15,149 bases of DNA from NCBI GenBank assembly GCA_024811115.1, contig JAKOGH010000956.1, positions 1-15,149 on the forward strand, read 5' to 3'. This document shows positions 1 through 8,690 of this stretch, piece by piece (within the stretch, counting starts at the first letter, position 1; each line of letters starts with the position of its first letter). The notes below the pieces were generated by a model, which had not been told where the DNA came from, did no database searches, and saw only the letters and a program-made list of their open reading frames with translations. Source of the DNA: Terana coerulea. Taxonomy: Eukaryota; Basidiomycota; Agaricomycetes; Polyporales; Phanerochaetaceae. Both the position numbers and the translations under genes were made by a program.

Positions 1-531
1 ATTCTATGAACAGAACAGTGTAAGGTCATACAATGGACCGAGAGATTTACATAACTCACCTAATCTGCCCTCATTCCACCTCAAGACCTCCTATCTTCTG
101 CTCTCTCTCTCTCTCTCTCATCCAGCCTCTTCCAAAACCCAACGACGAGGGAAGACTGGAAACCAAAGACGAGAAACTAGGTAAAGAAACATTACACGAC
201 GTTACAGAACACAAGTCAGGCAGCATAATTGCCTGTGAAGCTGACCATGCAGCTCACAGGACACTGCCTGACCGTCCCGCAACGTCGTGTTAAGCGAGGT
301 TGGTGGAAGAAACTGGTCGGGCGACGTCGCGCCTCTGCATGAGCACCGTGAGAACGAAATCTCTGACGGGATCTCACTGTACCTGAGGACCCCGTTCAAT
401 AAGCGCCAGGGTTAACCCGGGGGTAGTTCGTTACCGAAGATTGTTGGATCGGACGCCCCTTGAGGAGAGGCGTGAGAAAATGAAACGCACGCTTCGTACG
501 GACGGATAAGAACGGAGTCGGGGTTGATTTG
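1..531. other. Gene-free left flank with CT microsatellite
   Basis: No supported gene here. A pure CT dinucleotide run lies at 101-119. The short open frames across 33-399 show no recognisable domain, no splice structure and no similarity to the neighbouring genes. The interval is the 3' flank of the minus-strand monooxygenase pseudogene that ends near 532. It does not resemble the 3' flank of the second copy (8165-8690). Confidence 0.5.
101..119. repeat. (CT)n microsatellite
   Basis: Nine uninterrupted CT units are read directly from the sequence. It is a simple repeat with no associated gene. Confidence 0.9.
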
Positions 532-2019
532 TTACAACGTCGCAGCATACATCATGTTGCATCTACTTTCCTCCGCCGAACCTTTCTTTCGGCAATTTCG
601 GTCGCTGCACGTCTCGCGGTACCAGTTGTTCCTCACAATGCACGCCTCAACGCCTTCGACTACACGCCTGTTGCCCTCTGTGCGCGCATTTTTGACATTC
701 TAGGCTGTGATAGAAATCCGAACCCTTTCAAGTTCAGTAAAGACTGTGTCGAGGGTCGCCGTCGAAAGCGACTGGCCAGTGGGGTTGTGCTTGTCAAGGA
801 GGGAGACGAGTAGCTCTGCGTCCTCGAAGGACGGGTTTGCACCCTGCCCAAGATGCTAGCAGAGAGATTAAACATTTGCGATAGAAAATTAGAGAGAGGA
901 CGTACGGGACTGGTGGGGTAAGCCGCATCGCCTATGAGCAACACATAGCCTTGGTGCCATGTCTGGAGCTCAGGACGGTCATACAGTCCTCACTAGTGCA
1001 AACATGAGCATATGTATTCAGATGATTATAGCATGTGGAAATACCTTGGTAATGTTCGTCCCAGTCTTAATTAGCTCACCCACGCCATGGCCCAACTCGC
1101 CTGCAGGGCTGTTCTTGAATGCCTCGGCAGCAGCAGTATCCATTGCCTTCCATGTTTCCCTGGCCTCCGCTTCACGTTGAGTATATCTACGAATGGAGAA
1201 AATTTGGTCATTAGAGCTGTCCATGATGATATGGGCTCAGACTTACGCCCAAAGGACAGTGGACTTGTCAATTGGCATGGTGATCATACACAAGCCGTCG
1301 CCGAAAGATGTCGAAGCAATGGCCTTGCCCCCATAGTGTTCGGGCGTAGGAGAGAACCCACCCGTCTACCAGAAAGCAGTTTAGACAGTAGTCTTTGGAG
1401 CGACGCCAGAGACGCACCTGGCTCCACCCGGTATAGTCTGCAGGTTGGTCACCAAACAGGCACTTCCGGGTGTTACTATGCAGTCCATCCGCTCCGATAA
1501 CGAAGCTCGCAGTCTCCTGTGCCCCATTAGCAAAAGTGAGCGTCACAGAGCTGTCCTCCTATTGTATGGATTGTAGTTCATGACCCAGCCGAACCGGAAC
1601 GTCCGCGAATTCTACAAGTTTGGTTCGCAGAGTGCTCCTACGGACTGCGAGCCTTCCTTGAGTTTTTCCCGGTTCTCCCTTCATCTTCGGCGGGGAGACC
1701 TGGCCCAGAACACCTTCATCCTGCGGAAGGACAGAGATGAGGCGAAATTCGTCTACCTGGACACCCTCCAATTGATCGACGAGACCAGGGATCTTCGAGA
1801 GCACACCAAGACCATTGGGTGCCAGGCTGACGAAAGAATCAGCATGCATCACAAGAGGCCAATGCGTAAAAACACACCCAATTCCCAGTCCGCCTTGAGC
1901 GATAGACGTGTTTCTTTCGTAGAGGACAGGGTTATAGCCCTTCTGCTTGAGGAGCGTGGCGAGTACTGGACCGGCCAGTCCTGCCCCAATTATGGCAACT
2001 ACAGGGGTTGTGTGGTCAT
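532..2019 (-). pseudogene. FAD-dependent monooxygenase pseudogene (copy A)
   Basis: Degenerate member of the FAD_binding_3 / salicylate-hydroxylase-like family; such enzymes use FAD and NAD(P)H to hydroxylate aromatic substrates. Read 5'->3' on the minus strand: Rossmann motif GAGLAG with the following VLYER strand, then LAPNGLGVLSK, then GADGLHSNTRKCLFG, then GDAAYP (family norm GDAAHP), then HLGQGAN and a C-terminal helix region. Five GT-AG introns can be placed at 1827-1877, 1366-1417, 1187-1246, 993-1044 and 856-905 (50-60 bases), and they join the motifs in frame. It is broken. The only plausible ATG (2019) is out of frame with GAGLAG. Stops interrupt the frame at 1559-1561 (TAG), at 990-992 (TGA, first codon after intron 4) and at 701-703 (TAG). 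The extreme C-terminus is frameshifted relative to copy C. The substrate cannot be inferred. Confidence 0.88.
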
Positions 2020-2765
2020 CGTGAGGGAAGTTAAATGCGATTAGAGGCGGGTTTGGCTGTGTTGAGTTCGCTGGAGAGAGCTTAGTGGTTGACCCATCTT
2101 GTCCAGTAAACCGCGCTTTTATATTCTGTCTTTTCTCAAATACCTATAGCACTCGTCACGCGGAGCTGTGCCGTGGTTGACAGTTGTGCTGGCGCACGCC
2201 TTCGGCCATCGAGATTTGGTCACATATGCGAGGAGCGATGCGGATGGGACCAGTCAGTCGCCACAGGGCAGGAATCGCGCCGGTAGAGTTTGATGCAGAT
2301 AACTGGCGCCACAGTGCCGAAGCTTCAGCAGCGGTGCCAGAAGGCAGCCATAGGCCTGGGACGCCCAATTATGCAAAGGTCTGACATGTAGTCAGTACTG
2401 CGGCTAACGTACGCAGTTGGACTGTGAGCGTTTGAACAGGGCGACGTGGCGAAATGAGACGTACTCATTTCTGAGGCAGACGTGGCGGTCCGGCTTGTTG
2501 GTTGATTCGACATCGTTGTCGCTCGTGTATCCAATATCCAGAACTATTCTTGACATTCTGACCGGGGCGAGAGTCTCACTAAAGGAGCATGACACCTGGA
2601 TTTGCAGAGATCGTAAAGGATATAGGGCCAATGCTTGGAAAGTATCCATGCAGCGACGGAGAAAAAAGTATCCTTGATAGACAGCCGCCATGCGCCTTTG
2701 GATGATATTTACTGCTTCCACTGCGCACCAATGAACGTCAGCATCTGGACCTTGGTGACCTAGGG
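2020..2765. other. Interval without supported gene
   Basis: Apart from the TATA-like site near 2120, I see no domain, splice chain or repeat. A 105-codon minus-strand open frame (2404-2721) lacks recognisable motifs. This interval separates copy A from block B. Nothing equivalent lies between the matching parts in copy C, where block-B-like sequence runs straight into the VLYER strand. Confidence 0.4.
2117..2124 (-). promoter_or_regulatory. TATA box of monooxygenase copy A
   Basis: On the minus strand this reads ATATAAAA, about 100 bases upstream of the ATG at 2019, a normal position for a fungal core promoter. It may be a relic, since the gene behind it is dead. A TATA-like octamer can also occur by chance. 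Confidence 0.4.
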
Positions 2766-2930
2766 GTACTTGAGCGTTTCTCGATGCATCGCGTTTTACT
2801 TGAGACCGGCCTCGACGCCTCCAATAACTCGAGGCTCACACCATGCGCGCGTGGCTTTCACCAACTCAGAGGAGCGCGGTATACGAATGCTTATGAGCTC
2901 GCCGACGATCTGTTCATATTAAGGATAACC
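2766..2930 (-). pseudogene. Monooxygenase 5'-end relic (block B)
   Basis: About 165 bases align without gaps to 10067-10235, the 5' part of copy C, at about 88% identity by hand, including a perfect 51-base run (2853-2903 = 10159-10209). On the minus strand one frame reads VIGGVEAGLK, then a stop, then NAMHRETLKY. In copy C the equivalent frame continues as DPVLYERSQ, which matches the first beta-alpha-beta unit of FAD monooxygenases. I therefore read block B as the 5' end of a third copy, with the rest lost after the TAC codon near 2767. The Rossmann assignment is tentative because the glycine spacing is imperfect. The alternative is duplicated 5' flank rather than coding sequence. Confidence 0.5.
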
Positions 2931-3352
2931 ATCAGCCAGGAACGCACAACCTTGAGCAGGCGACATACCCTCAGACCTTGCTCTAGTGATATCGGGGATA
3001 TCCATGCGCCCGTGCGAGTTAGAGCACGGTTTACAAATACTATGTAGTGAAGTGTTGCCATTTGTCGCAGTGGTATGTCAAAAACTGTGTCAGACGCGCG
3101 GCATGAGCCCGGGCGCCAACTTTGTGCAGGCATTGGGCGCATCAATTGATGCGCTGATCGTAATGTTGCCGGTGCTCCTGTTTTCGGCTGTGCAAGTTCA
3201 AGTTCAACGCCCCTTTGTCCTCCGCTATCCTCTGGCCACTCGTCAAACACAGCATCAACAACGGCCACTCCTCACGTGAAAGAAGAAATGGTGGCCGCAG
3301 AGCATCTTTATGGTCCACGCGGGGCGGCAGAGGCCTCAACATCCCCCTCACC
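2931..3352. other. Upstream region of the FunK1 gene
   Basis: No supported gene. Short frames on both strands overlap one another and have no motif. No in-frame ATG precedes 3353 in the open frame that leads into the kinase gene, which supports the start chosen there. The interval presumably holds the kinase promoter, but I see no clear TATA or CAAT element. Confidence 0.4.
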
Positions 3353-6107
3353 ATGTCGCAGAATCCCACTGGTGGTACGCACGCTGCAGAGCTTCCCGCA
3401 AAGCCTCGCGCTCAACCGTTTGGGTCTACCCCGTCTGTTCCAAAGCATGCGCATTCAGCTCCTCCAGATGCTTGCTTGGGGCTGTCTCGGGACTTCATGC
3501 TACGGGATCTGAACGAGCGCGTCCCGCTAGTTGAGGTCGCCTTTTTCTTCGATAACCTGCTCCCGCCACTCCGGAAAGATATCAACATGGACGCCGTTAT
3601 GAGGACTCTCGTTAGCCAGAAGAGTATCGTCAATGGCCAATGGGCGGCGTTTAGTAAACAGCCATCCACCGTGGCTGACAAAACGGAAGACCAGGTGTTC
3701 GCGAAGCTGGCCGACCTTGCCGCTGCCATTCAAGCTGCCAGCGGGATTGCGAAGGACAAGGCGACGCTAGTTTTTAATTGCAACCCGCGACGGAAACCCG
3801 AGTCTTCGCACAGAGACAACTCCTCAAAGCCTGATAGCTATGGTATACTCTGCGACTCCGCCAATCACCCAGAATGGATGAACATCGCCATCGCCGGAGA
3901 GTTTAAGAAGTCCCCTGAGACGAATGTGTTTACAAACAATGACGTACGCTGCCGATTCGTATTTGCAACACTATACTAATCCAGAAAACTGCCATGCTTA
4001 GAACAACACCAAAATATTGTGGTCCTTGAACCACATCATGCGCGAAGACGTGCGTAGAAGATTCGCTTTTGGCTTCACCATAGAGGACGATAGAGTACGG
4101 CTCTGGTACTGCAGCCGCTCGGATGTACTGGCTACGCTACCGTTTTACTTCTGCTCCTCGGTACGGGCTTGCTTCCTCGCACCCACCATGTGATGCATCG
4201 CTGACAGAACGTGTAGAACAATTTGGGCAACAAGCGATTCGCAGAGTTCATCCTGCGTTTTATTTTTGCTAAACCCGAGGAGCTGGGATGGGACGACACC
4301 GTGAAGCGAATTTCGGTTGGGAAGGATCCTCGCTACGATTTCCAAGTTGGCGAATCTACGTACAGGACAACGCGACTGATATCCAGCATCGGAGCCGAAT
4401 CCATCCGAGGTCGCGGAACGCGAGTATGGGAAGTCGTGAAATTAGACGCGACGGGCGCAGAGATGGAGGAGAAATACGTCCTGAAAGACAACTGGGTGGA
4501 CGCCAGCCGTTTACGAGAGAGCCAAATTCTGGAGCAAATCTACGAATCTGCGAAAGACAACGCCATATATCAGGAGCTTTTCCGAAAACATCTCCTGACC
4601 GTCGAAGCCAGTTGGGACGTGAAGGTCGGGGACGAGACGGACGACACTCACGTAGTGATGCGGCGCCATGGCACCCCGAACGTCAAGGAGCACCTGGCAG
4701 TGCAGGTTAACATTCCTGCGAGGCGGACAGTGGCAAGCAATCTCCCCGCTACGGGTGGCGTAGCTGTTCCCGGTCGCGCAGTGAAACAGCCAGTACATGA
4801 TCGCAAGGTGCACCACCGCATAGTCTTCCGCGAGGTTGGCAAGACTATTGTTGAGGTTGAATCTCTATACGACGCGTTTCTCTGCCTCAAAGAGCTTGCG
4901 TTCGGTAAGCCATCGTCTGCGGCTATTGGATGCATTTGATCACGCCTTTCACAGTTCTCCATGCCCTTCATCACTGCGGCTGGGTGCATCGTGATATCAG
5001 CTCTGGCAACATTCTCGTTGTTGGAGACGTTGTCAAGCTCGCTGATTTTGAATACGCGAAGAAGGAGACCGACACCGGGAAGCAACATGAGATCCGAACC
5101 GTGCGTCTCTATTCCCTTCCGTAAATCAATGCGTTCTGACTGTAAATATATCAGGGCACTATTCAGTTTATGTCTACTGAGGTGCACGGTCACCGGTATT
5201 GGCACCAATTTGTCGATGATTTCCCCACGCGAGCATGAGTGAGGCGGATATCTTTGCCAGCGCTATCTCCGCCCATAAAGAGTCATTGCGCCAACTGCAG
5301 AGCGATCCTGAGGACCACGTTGGCGGAGATGCCAGCAACTGCTCAGGTGGAGAACAGTCTGTCGTCGACGCTGCAACACAAGGCGAAGAGCAGCCAAACT
5401 TCAAGGATCCGTTTAGGTATAATCCACTCCACGACTGGGAATCTTTTTGGTGGCTTGCGGTATACGTGCTACTTTGCGGGACCATCCTCAACCACGGCCA
5501 ACACACTACGCAGGACAATTTCCAGCACTTCAAGGATGAACAGGACACCTTCGCTGACTTCCTGTTTGGCGATAACAGCCAGCCTAATCGTCGCGATGTC
5601 ATGACCAACGACGCCACCTTCGTTGCTGGCTTGCAACCTCTTCTCCCATCCGTGGCAGAGATTGGACGGGCGCTAGATGGCCCGCGCAGAGGCCTCAGGG
5701 TGCTTTTCCAGCAAGCAGAGACCGATGTCACCAAGATAAACTTCCGGGTCGCTGTAGCAATGCTCCCCAGAGTCACCAAGGCTCTTGACAACATTGTTCA
5801 TATTCTCCGCAAGAAGAACATTATGGTGAAGGTGGAATCCGGCCGATCACGCCTTTCAACGAGAAATCCCGACAGGGCGCGGACCAAGAGAAGCCGCGAA
5901 GTGGCCGAACGCGACTCCGACTCTCGTCCCGCAAAGACACCTAAGACTACGGAGGCTGCAATGTCAGGGCCTTATTCCGTGCAGAATCCTCAGCTACCTC
6001 CATTCCCAGAACGGAGGCGGTCCCCGCGAGTTTTTGCCATGCAGAGGAAATTATCACAGGGAAAGCATCACGGGGGAAAACATCGCAAGGGAATCAGTAG
6101 CTGTTAG
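3353..6107 (+). CDS. FunK1 fungal-type protein kinase
   Basis: Kinase-like protein of the FunK1 family, expanded in Basidiomycota; its substrates are generally unknown. Proposed exons: 3353-3943, 4002-4160, 4217-4904, 4955-5100, 5155-5195 and 5234-6107, giving about 832 residues. The first four introns are GT-AG, 50-58 bases. The last join, 38 bases, is uncertain. The start is the first in-frame ATG (TCACCATG). The N-terminal module carries WSLNHIMREDVRRRF, the FunK1-typical region ahead of the kinase lobe. Kinase residues: VLKDNW with the ATP-site Lys near 340, GWVHRDISSGNIL with catalytic Asp near 493, LADFEYAK with the metal-binding Asp near 510 (DFE, not DFG), GTIQFMSTEV, and PFRYNPLHDWESFWWLAVY. 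The tail (nt 5840-5960) is rich in Arg/Lys/Ser and could be a nuclear localisation signal. If the 5196-5233 join is not an intron, the gene is frameshifted and dead. Confidence 0.85.
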
Positions 6108-6893
6108 GCACTGGTTTATCAATGCGCGCGTTCAGTATGCCATACTTTTGTAGACTGGGGATTTGTATATTCGTTCGCACATAATAACAAAGAGGCGTCT
6201 CGACGGCCCTCTGCGCACACTCACATCAATGATCAACGTGAACGACGAGAGAGATCTGCAAGAAGCCCTTGCAATCTGCAGGTGAGAATACGTTATCATT
6301 CACAGAGGCTCCTTCACTTCGCTCCGGAGAGAAGGTCAGGGTGGCGTTGGCCGAGGCTGCTGCAAGGCTTGTGGTCAGTTAATGAGATATATATGTAAAG
6401 CAGGAGGCGCACCAATAAACTGATGAAATAACACAGAAGCGGTGTAGATTGGACTAGCAAGCATTGACTGAGGCTGTAAGGGATATGAGGTATTACCGTA
6501 TAGAACAGATTTTTAGACACCGCCCGAGGCTCCGACAGCCCTATGAATGCCACCGCAGACGATGAGCGGACTAAGCTGGGATGTCAACGCTGCGCGAGAC
6601 TGCGAGGGCTGAGCTAAACAGTTGGACCGACGACGAAACGGATCAGAAATGGTACGAGTTGTGGAGGAACCCGGAGAGAAACCGGGGACGCGTAAATCAG
6701 CCAGCGGCCAGCAGACATACTTATACCTAGCCATTCGGACTGATGAATGACCAGGTAGGGGCTCAGGGTAAGTACGTTACTTACTTACGTGGCATATGGG
6801 TAAAGATAGGAGTGTCGTGCATCATGTCTGTCTGCGCATAAGTATAAAGTAGAGCACGGTTTATCGGGGTCTGACGTTGTGAGTCCTGCGCCT
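6108..6893. other. Interval between FunK1 gene and inverted-repeat element
   Basis: This contains the presumed 3' UTR of the kinase gene and no convincing gene. A plus-strand stretch at 6193-6282 reads smoothly and includes MINVNDERDLQEALAICR, faintly like the end of a PB1 domain, but is too short to call. A perfect 7-base inverted repeat with a 3-base loop (GTAAGTA/TACTTAC) lies at 6768-6784. Minus-strand frames at 6314-6734 show no known motif. Confidence 0.4.
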
Positions 6894-7050
6894 GTATGGC
6901 GGCCCTTCTGCACATTTAATAGACGCCGTAAATATATTGAAACTCAGCCGTTAACAATCATAACAGACCATAACTAATCAACCGTAACTAACTTCAGTCC
7001 CCGCCGTAACTCTGATCAATCGCCGTAACTCTCCTCGCTCGCCGTAATTA
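6894..7050 (+). repeat. Left terminal inverted repeat
   Basis: Pairs with 8005-8160. It contains several copies of a degenerate nonamer close to GCCGTAACT (for example around 6935, 7005, 7021 and 7040), reminiscent of subterminal transposase-binding repeats. The outer 37 bases are the best conserved part. Confidence 0.75.
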
Positions 7051-7216
7051 CATGGCTCTCGGCCGGAATTCCAACACCCTCAGCGCATGAGCCTTTCCTG
7101 TACCTCAAGTGTTAATGCTAATGAGCAAACTAAGTTAACTCAATCGTCGTTAACTGGCTTCAACACTACGCAAGGCATACCAAGATGATATAGATGCCCT
7201 GCCCTGCAATAAACAC

Positions 7217-7640
7217 TCACCACCATGCGAGGTAGCCGCAGACGTTGCAGTTCAGCCCGTAAATAGGTTCGCACCACCACAGGGATGTGCGCGCGGTGCC
7301 GCAATTGAAGAACTTGATTCCACTACCTCTTGCCGGTGAGTCATCGTGGTTCACCCGCATGCTGTTACCGACAGGGACAGCGCGAGGGCCAGAGGACACA
7401 GCCGGCTGCATGCGAGTCGGGCTTCAGCCACTTGTTGTTGAGATGCATGGGCACACTGGCCGCAGGGGGGCGTGTGCTGGCGCTAGGCAAACGGCTGGGT
7501 TACGGTCATCAGGGCCGTTCATGGAGGTGGGTGCAGTGACTTCGGTGGGCAGTGATCATCTCCTTATGTGGCCTTGAATTTGGTCAAGGGGTTGAGGTCG
7601 TACTTGTCATTGGATAGGGATATCAGTCCGCTGATGATGC
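7217..7640 (-). pseudogene. GATA-type zinc-finger gene fragment
   Basis: On the minus strand, 7238-7312 encodes NCGTARTSLWW followed by the downstream pair CNVCG. The spacing is that of a fungal GATA finger (C-X2-C-X17-C-X2-C), a DNA-binding domain of transcription factors. The first metal-binding Cys is replaced by Phe (FFNC, nt 7301-7312). The finger is followed by a strong splice donor, GTGAGT, at 7220. Upstream, a Pro/Ser/Thr-rich stretch reads in the same frame from about 7550 with one TGA near 7420. Further upstream, 7575-7635 reads coding-like in another frame, including NDKYDLNPLTKFKA. It is therefore a partial, frameshifted gene piece lying wholly inside the inverted-repeat element. 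The GATA assignment is by motif and the parent gene is unknown. Confidence 0.6.
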
Positions 7641-8004
7641 CGACGGTGACCTACAGAGCTTGCGCTCTCGCTCGCGTTGCCTTATCAGTTATACATGAGT
7701 AGGAGAGAGCGTATGGCCTGGACGCACTTGTCAGCTACCTTCTACTTGCCACATTCCTAGCCCACGCAGTCCCGAACACAGTGCACGTCCCACGCCCCTA
7801 AGACAGGCTGCAGCGGTGTCTTTGTACCCCGTGGTGGGGTACCGTCAGGTGTCATCAAAGCCATGAACGAGCGAGTGGTGTGGTTAGAGACGCGGTGGTG
7901 TCCTACAAGCACGTCGTGCTACGCGTTATGAGGAATGGCGACGGCGGCGAGAGATTTGAGATGTCAAGCAGATAGTTCCGGTCAAGCTGGCGTAGTTCCG
8001 GCGA
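7641..8004. other. Interior of the inverted-repeat element, no gene seen
   Basis: I find no recognisable coding sequence here. A small perfect inverted repeat lies at 7824-7842 (GTACCCC, 5-base loop, GGGGTAC). The stretch may hold further intron or exon pieces of the GATA-like fragment, since a possible acceptor (CTGTAG on the minus strand) lies just upstream of the coding-like frame near 7650. Confidence 0.35.
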
Positions 8005-8160
8005 GTCAGAGTTCCGGCGAGTCAAAGTTACGGCGATTGATGAAAGTTACGGCGGAGTTGAAAGGTAGTTACGGTCGATTACTTACGGCTTGTTATGGTT
8101 GTTTACCGCCGGGTTTCAATTAGTTACGGCGTCTATTAAATGTGCAAAGGGCCGCCATAC
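8005..8160 (-). repeat. Right terminal inverted repeat
   Basis: Reverse complement of the left repeat. The GCCGTAACT-like nonamers appear here as AGTTACGGC, spaced roughly 16-20 bases apart. The outer end, GTATGGCGGCCCTT on the minus strand, matches the left end with no mismatch. Similarity falls to about 70-75% further inward. Confidence 0.75.
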
Positions 8161-8164
8161 GCCT

Positions 8165-8690
8165 GGCCGCAGTGCACCGTGATTTGACCCAATGGCTCAG
8201 CCCATCAGTATATTTCTTATGAAATTCTTCTTGTCTCAGCACGTGCTGACTCAGCTCAGATTTAGAGAAAGAGGCCCAGCTCATATTGATTCGTGCGGAT
8301 TACTTCGTTTAGCTTGCATCGCGATCGGGGTCAGTACGCTCGTGCGGACGACGTACAGCAAATTGTTCGAATATACCTGAAACGCCGGGCGTGCCGTTGC
8401 TCACCACTCCTTGAGCTGTCAGCCGGATCATGAACGGATCCCATGTCGTGACGGGTGCCCGCTTCATTCCTACATGGCGTACTGAGTTGTGTCATAGACA
8501 ATATGCTATGTGTACTTCTGTTATTCGTAGTCTCAACCCTTAGTACGAGGTCCGAGCTCGGAGAAAGGGGATTACATTCATATACTCGATGTCCGCATTT
8601 CATAACGCCTTGGCCAATTCGGCTTACCTATCTTTCGCTCACGATTCCCGTATGCATTGGACATACACCCGTCGTTCGCATAATCGTACC
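8165..8690. other. Interval between element and monooxygenase copy C
   Basis: No supported gene. The open frames at 8192-8380, 8331-8603 and 8455-8694 lack motifs. The interval holds the 3' flank of copy C, whose stop codon is at 8691-8693. Confidence 0.4.

Larger units (their letters stand above)
6894..8160. mobile_element. DNA element with long terminal inverted repeats
   Basis: The two ends are reverse complements. The outer 37 or so bases, starting GTATGGCGGCCCTT, are nearly identical with a one-base indel, and weaker similarity extends inward to about 155 bases. The immediate flanks both read GCCT (6890-6893 and 8161-8164), a possible 4-base target duplication, though this is short enough to be chance. 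The element is about 1.27 kb and encodes no transposase that I can see, so it would be non-autonomous. The long inverted repeats and internal gene fragment resemble Mutator-like (Pack-MULE) architecture, but the short candidate target duplication does not fit that superfamily well. The superfamily is left open. Confidence 0.75.

Noticed and set aside
2891..3268. 125-codon minus-strand open frame
   Set aside because: No motif, no splice structure, and it overlaps the duplicated block B in a frame that is not conserved in copy C.
6768..6784. Perfect 7-base inverted repeat as a terminator or regulatory hairpin
   Set aside because: An AT-rich short palindrome with no gene in a sensible position; eukaryotic context gives no basis for a terminator.
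3019..6865. 14-base direct repeat TAGAGCACGGTTTA at about 3020 and 6851
   Set aside because: The match does not extend on either side; a 14-base match is expected by chance at appreciable frequency in a window of this length.
7287..7577. Plus-strand 96-codon open frame inside the inverted-repeat element
   Set aside because: It is antisense to the GATA finger and the Pro/Ser-rich region, which carry the recognisable motif.
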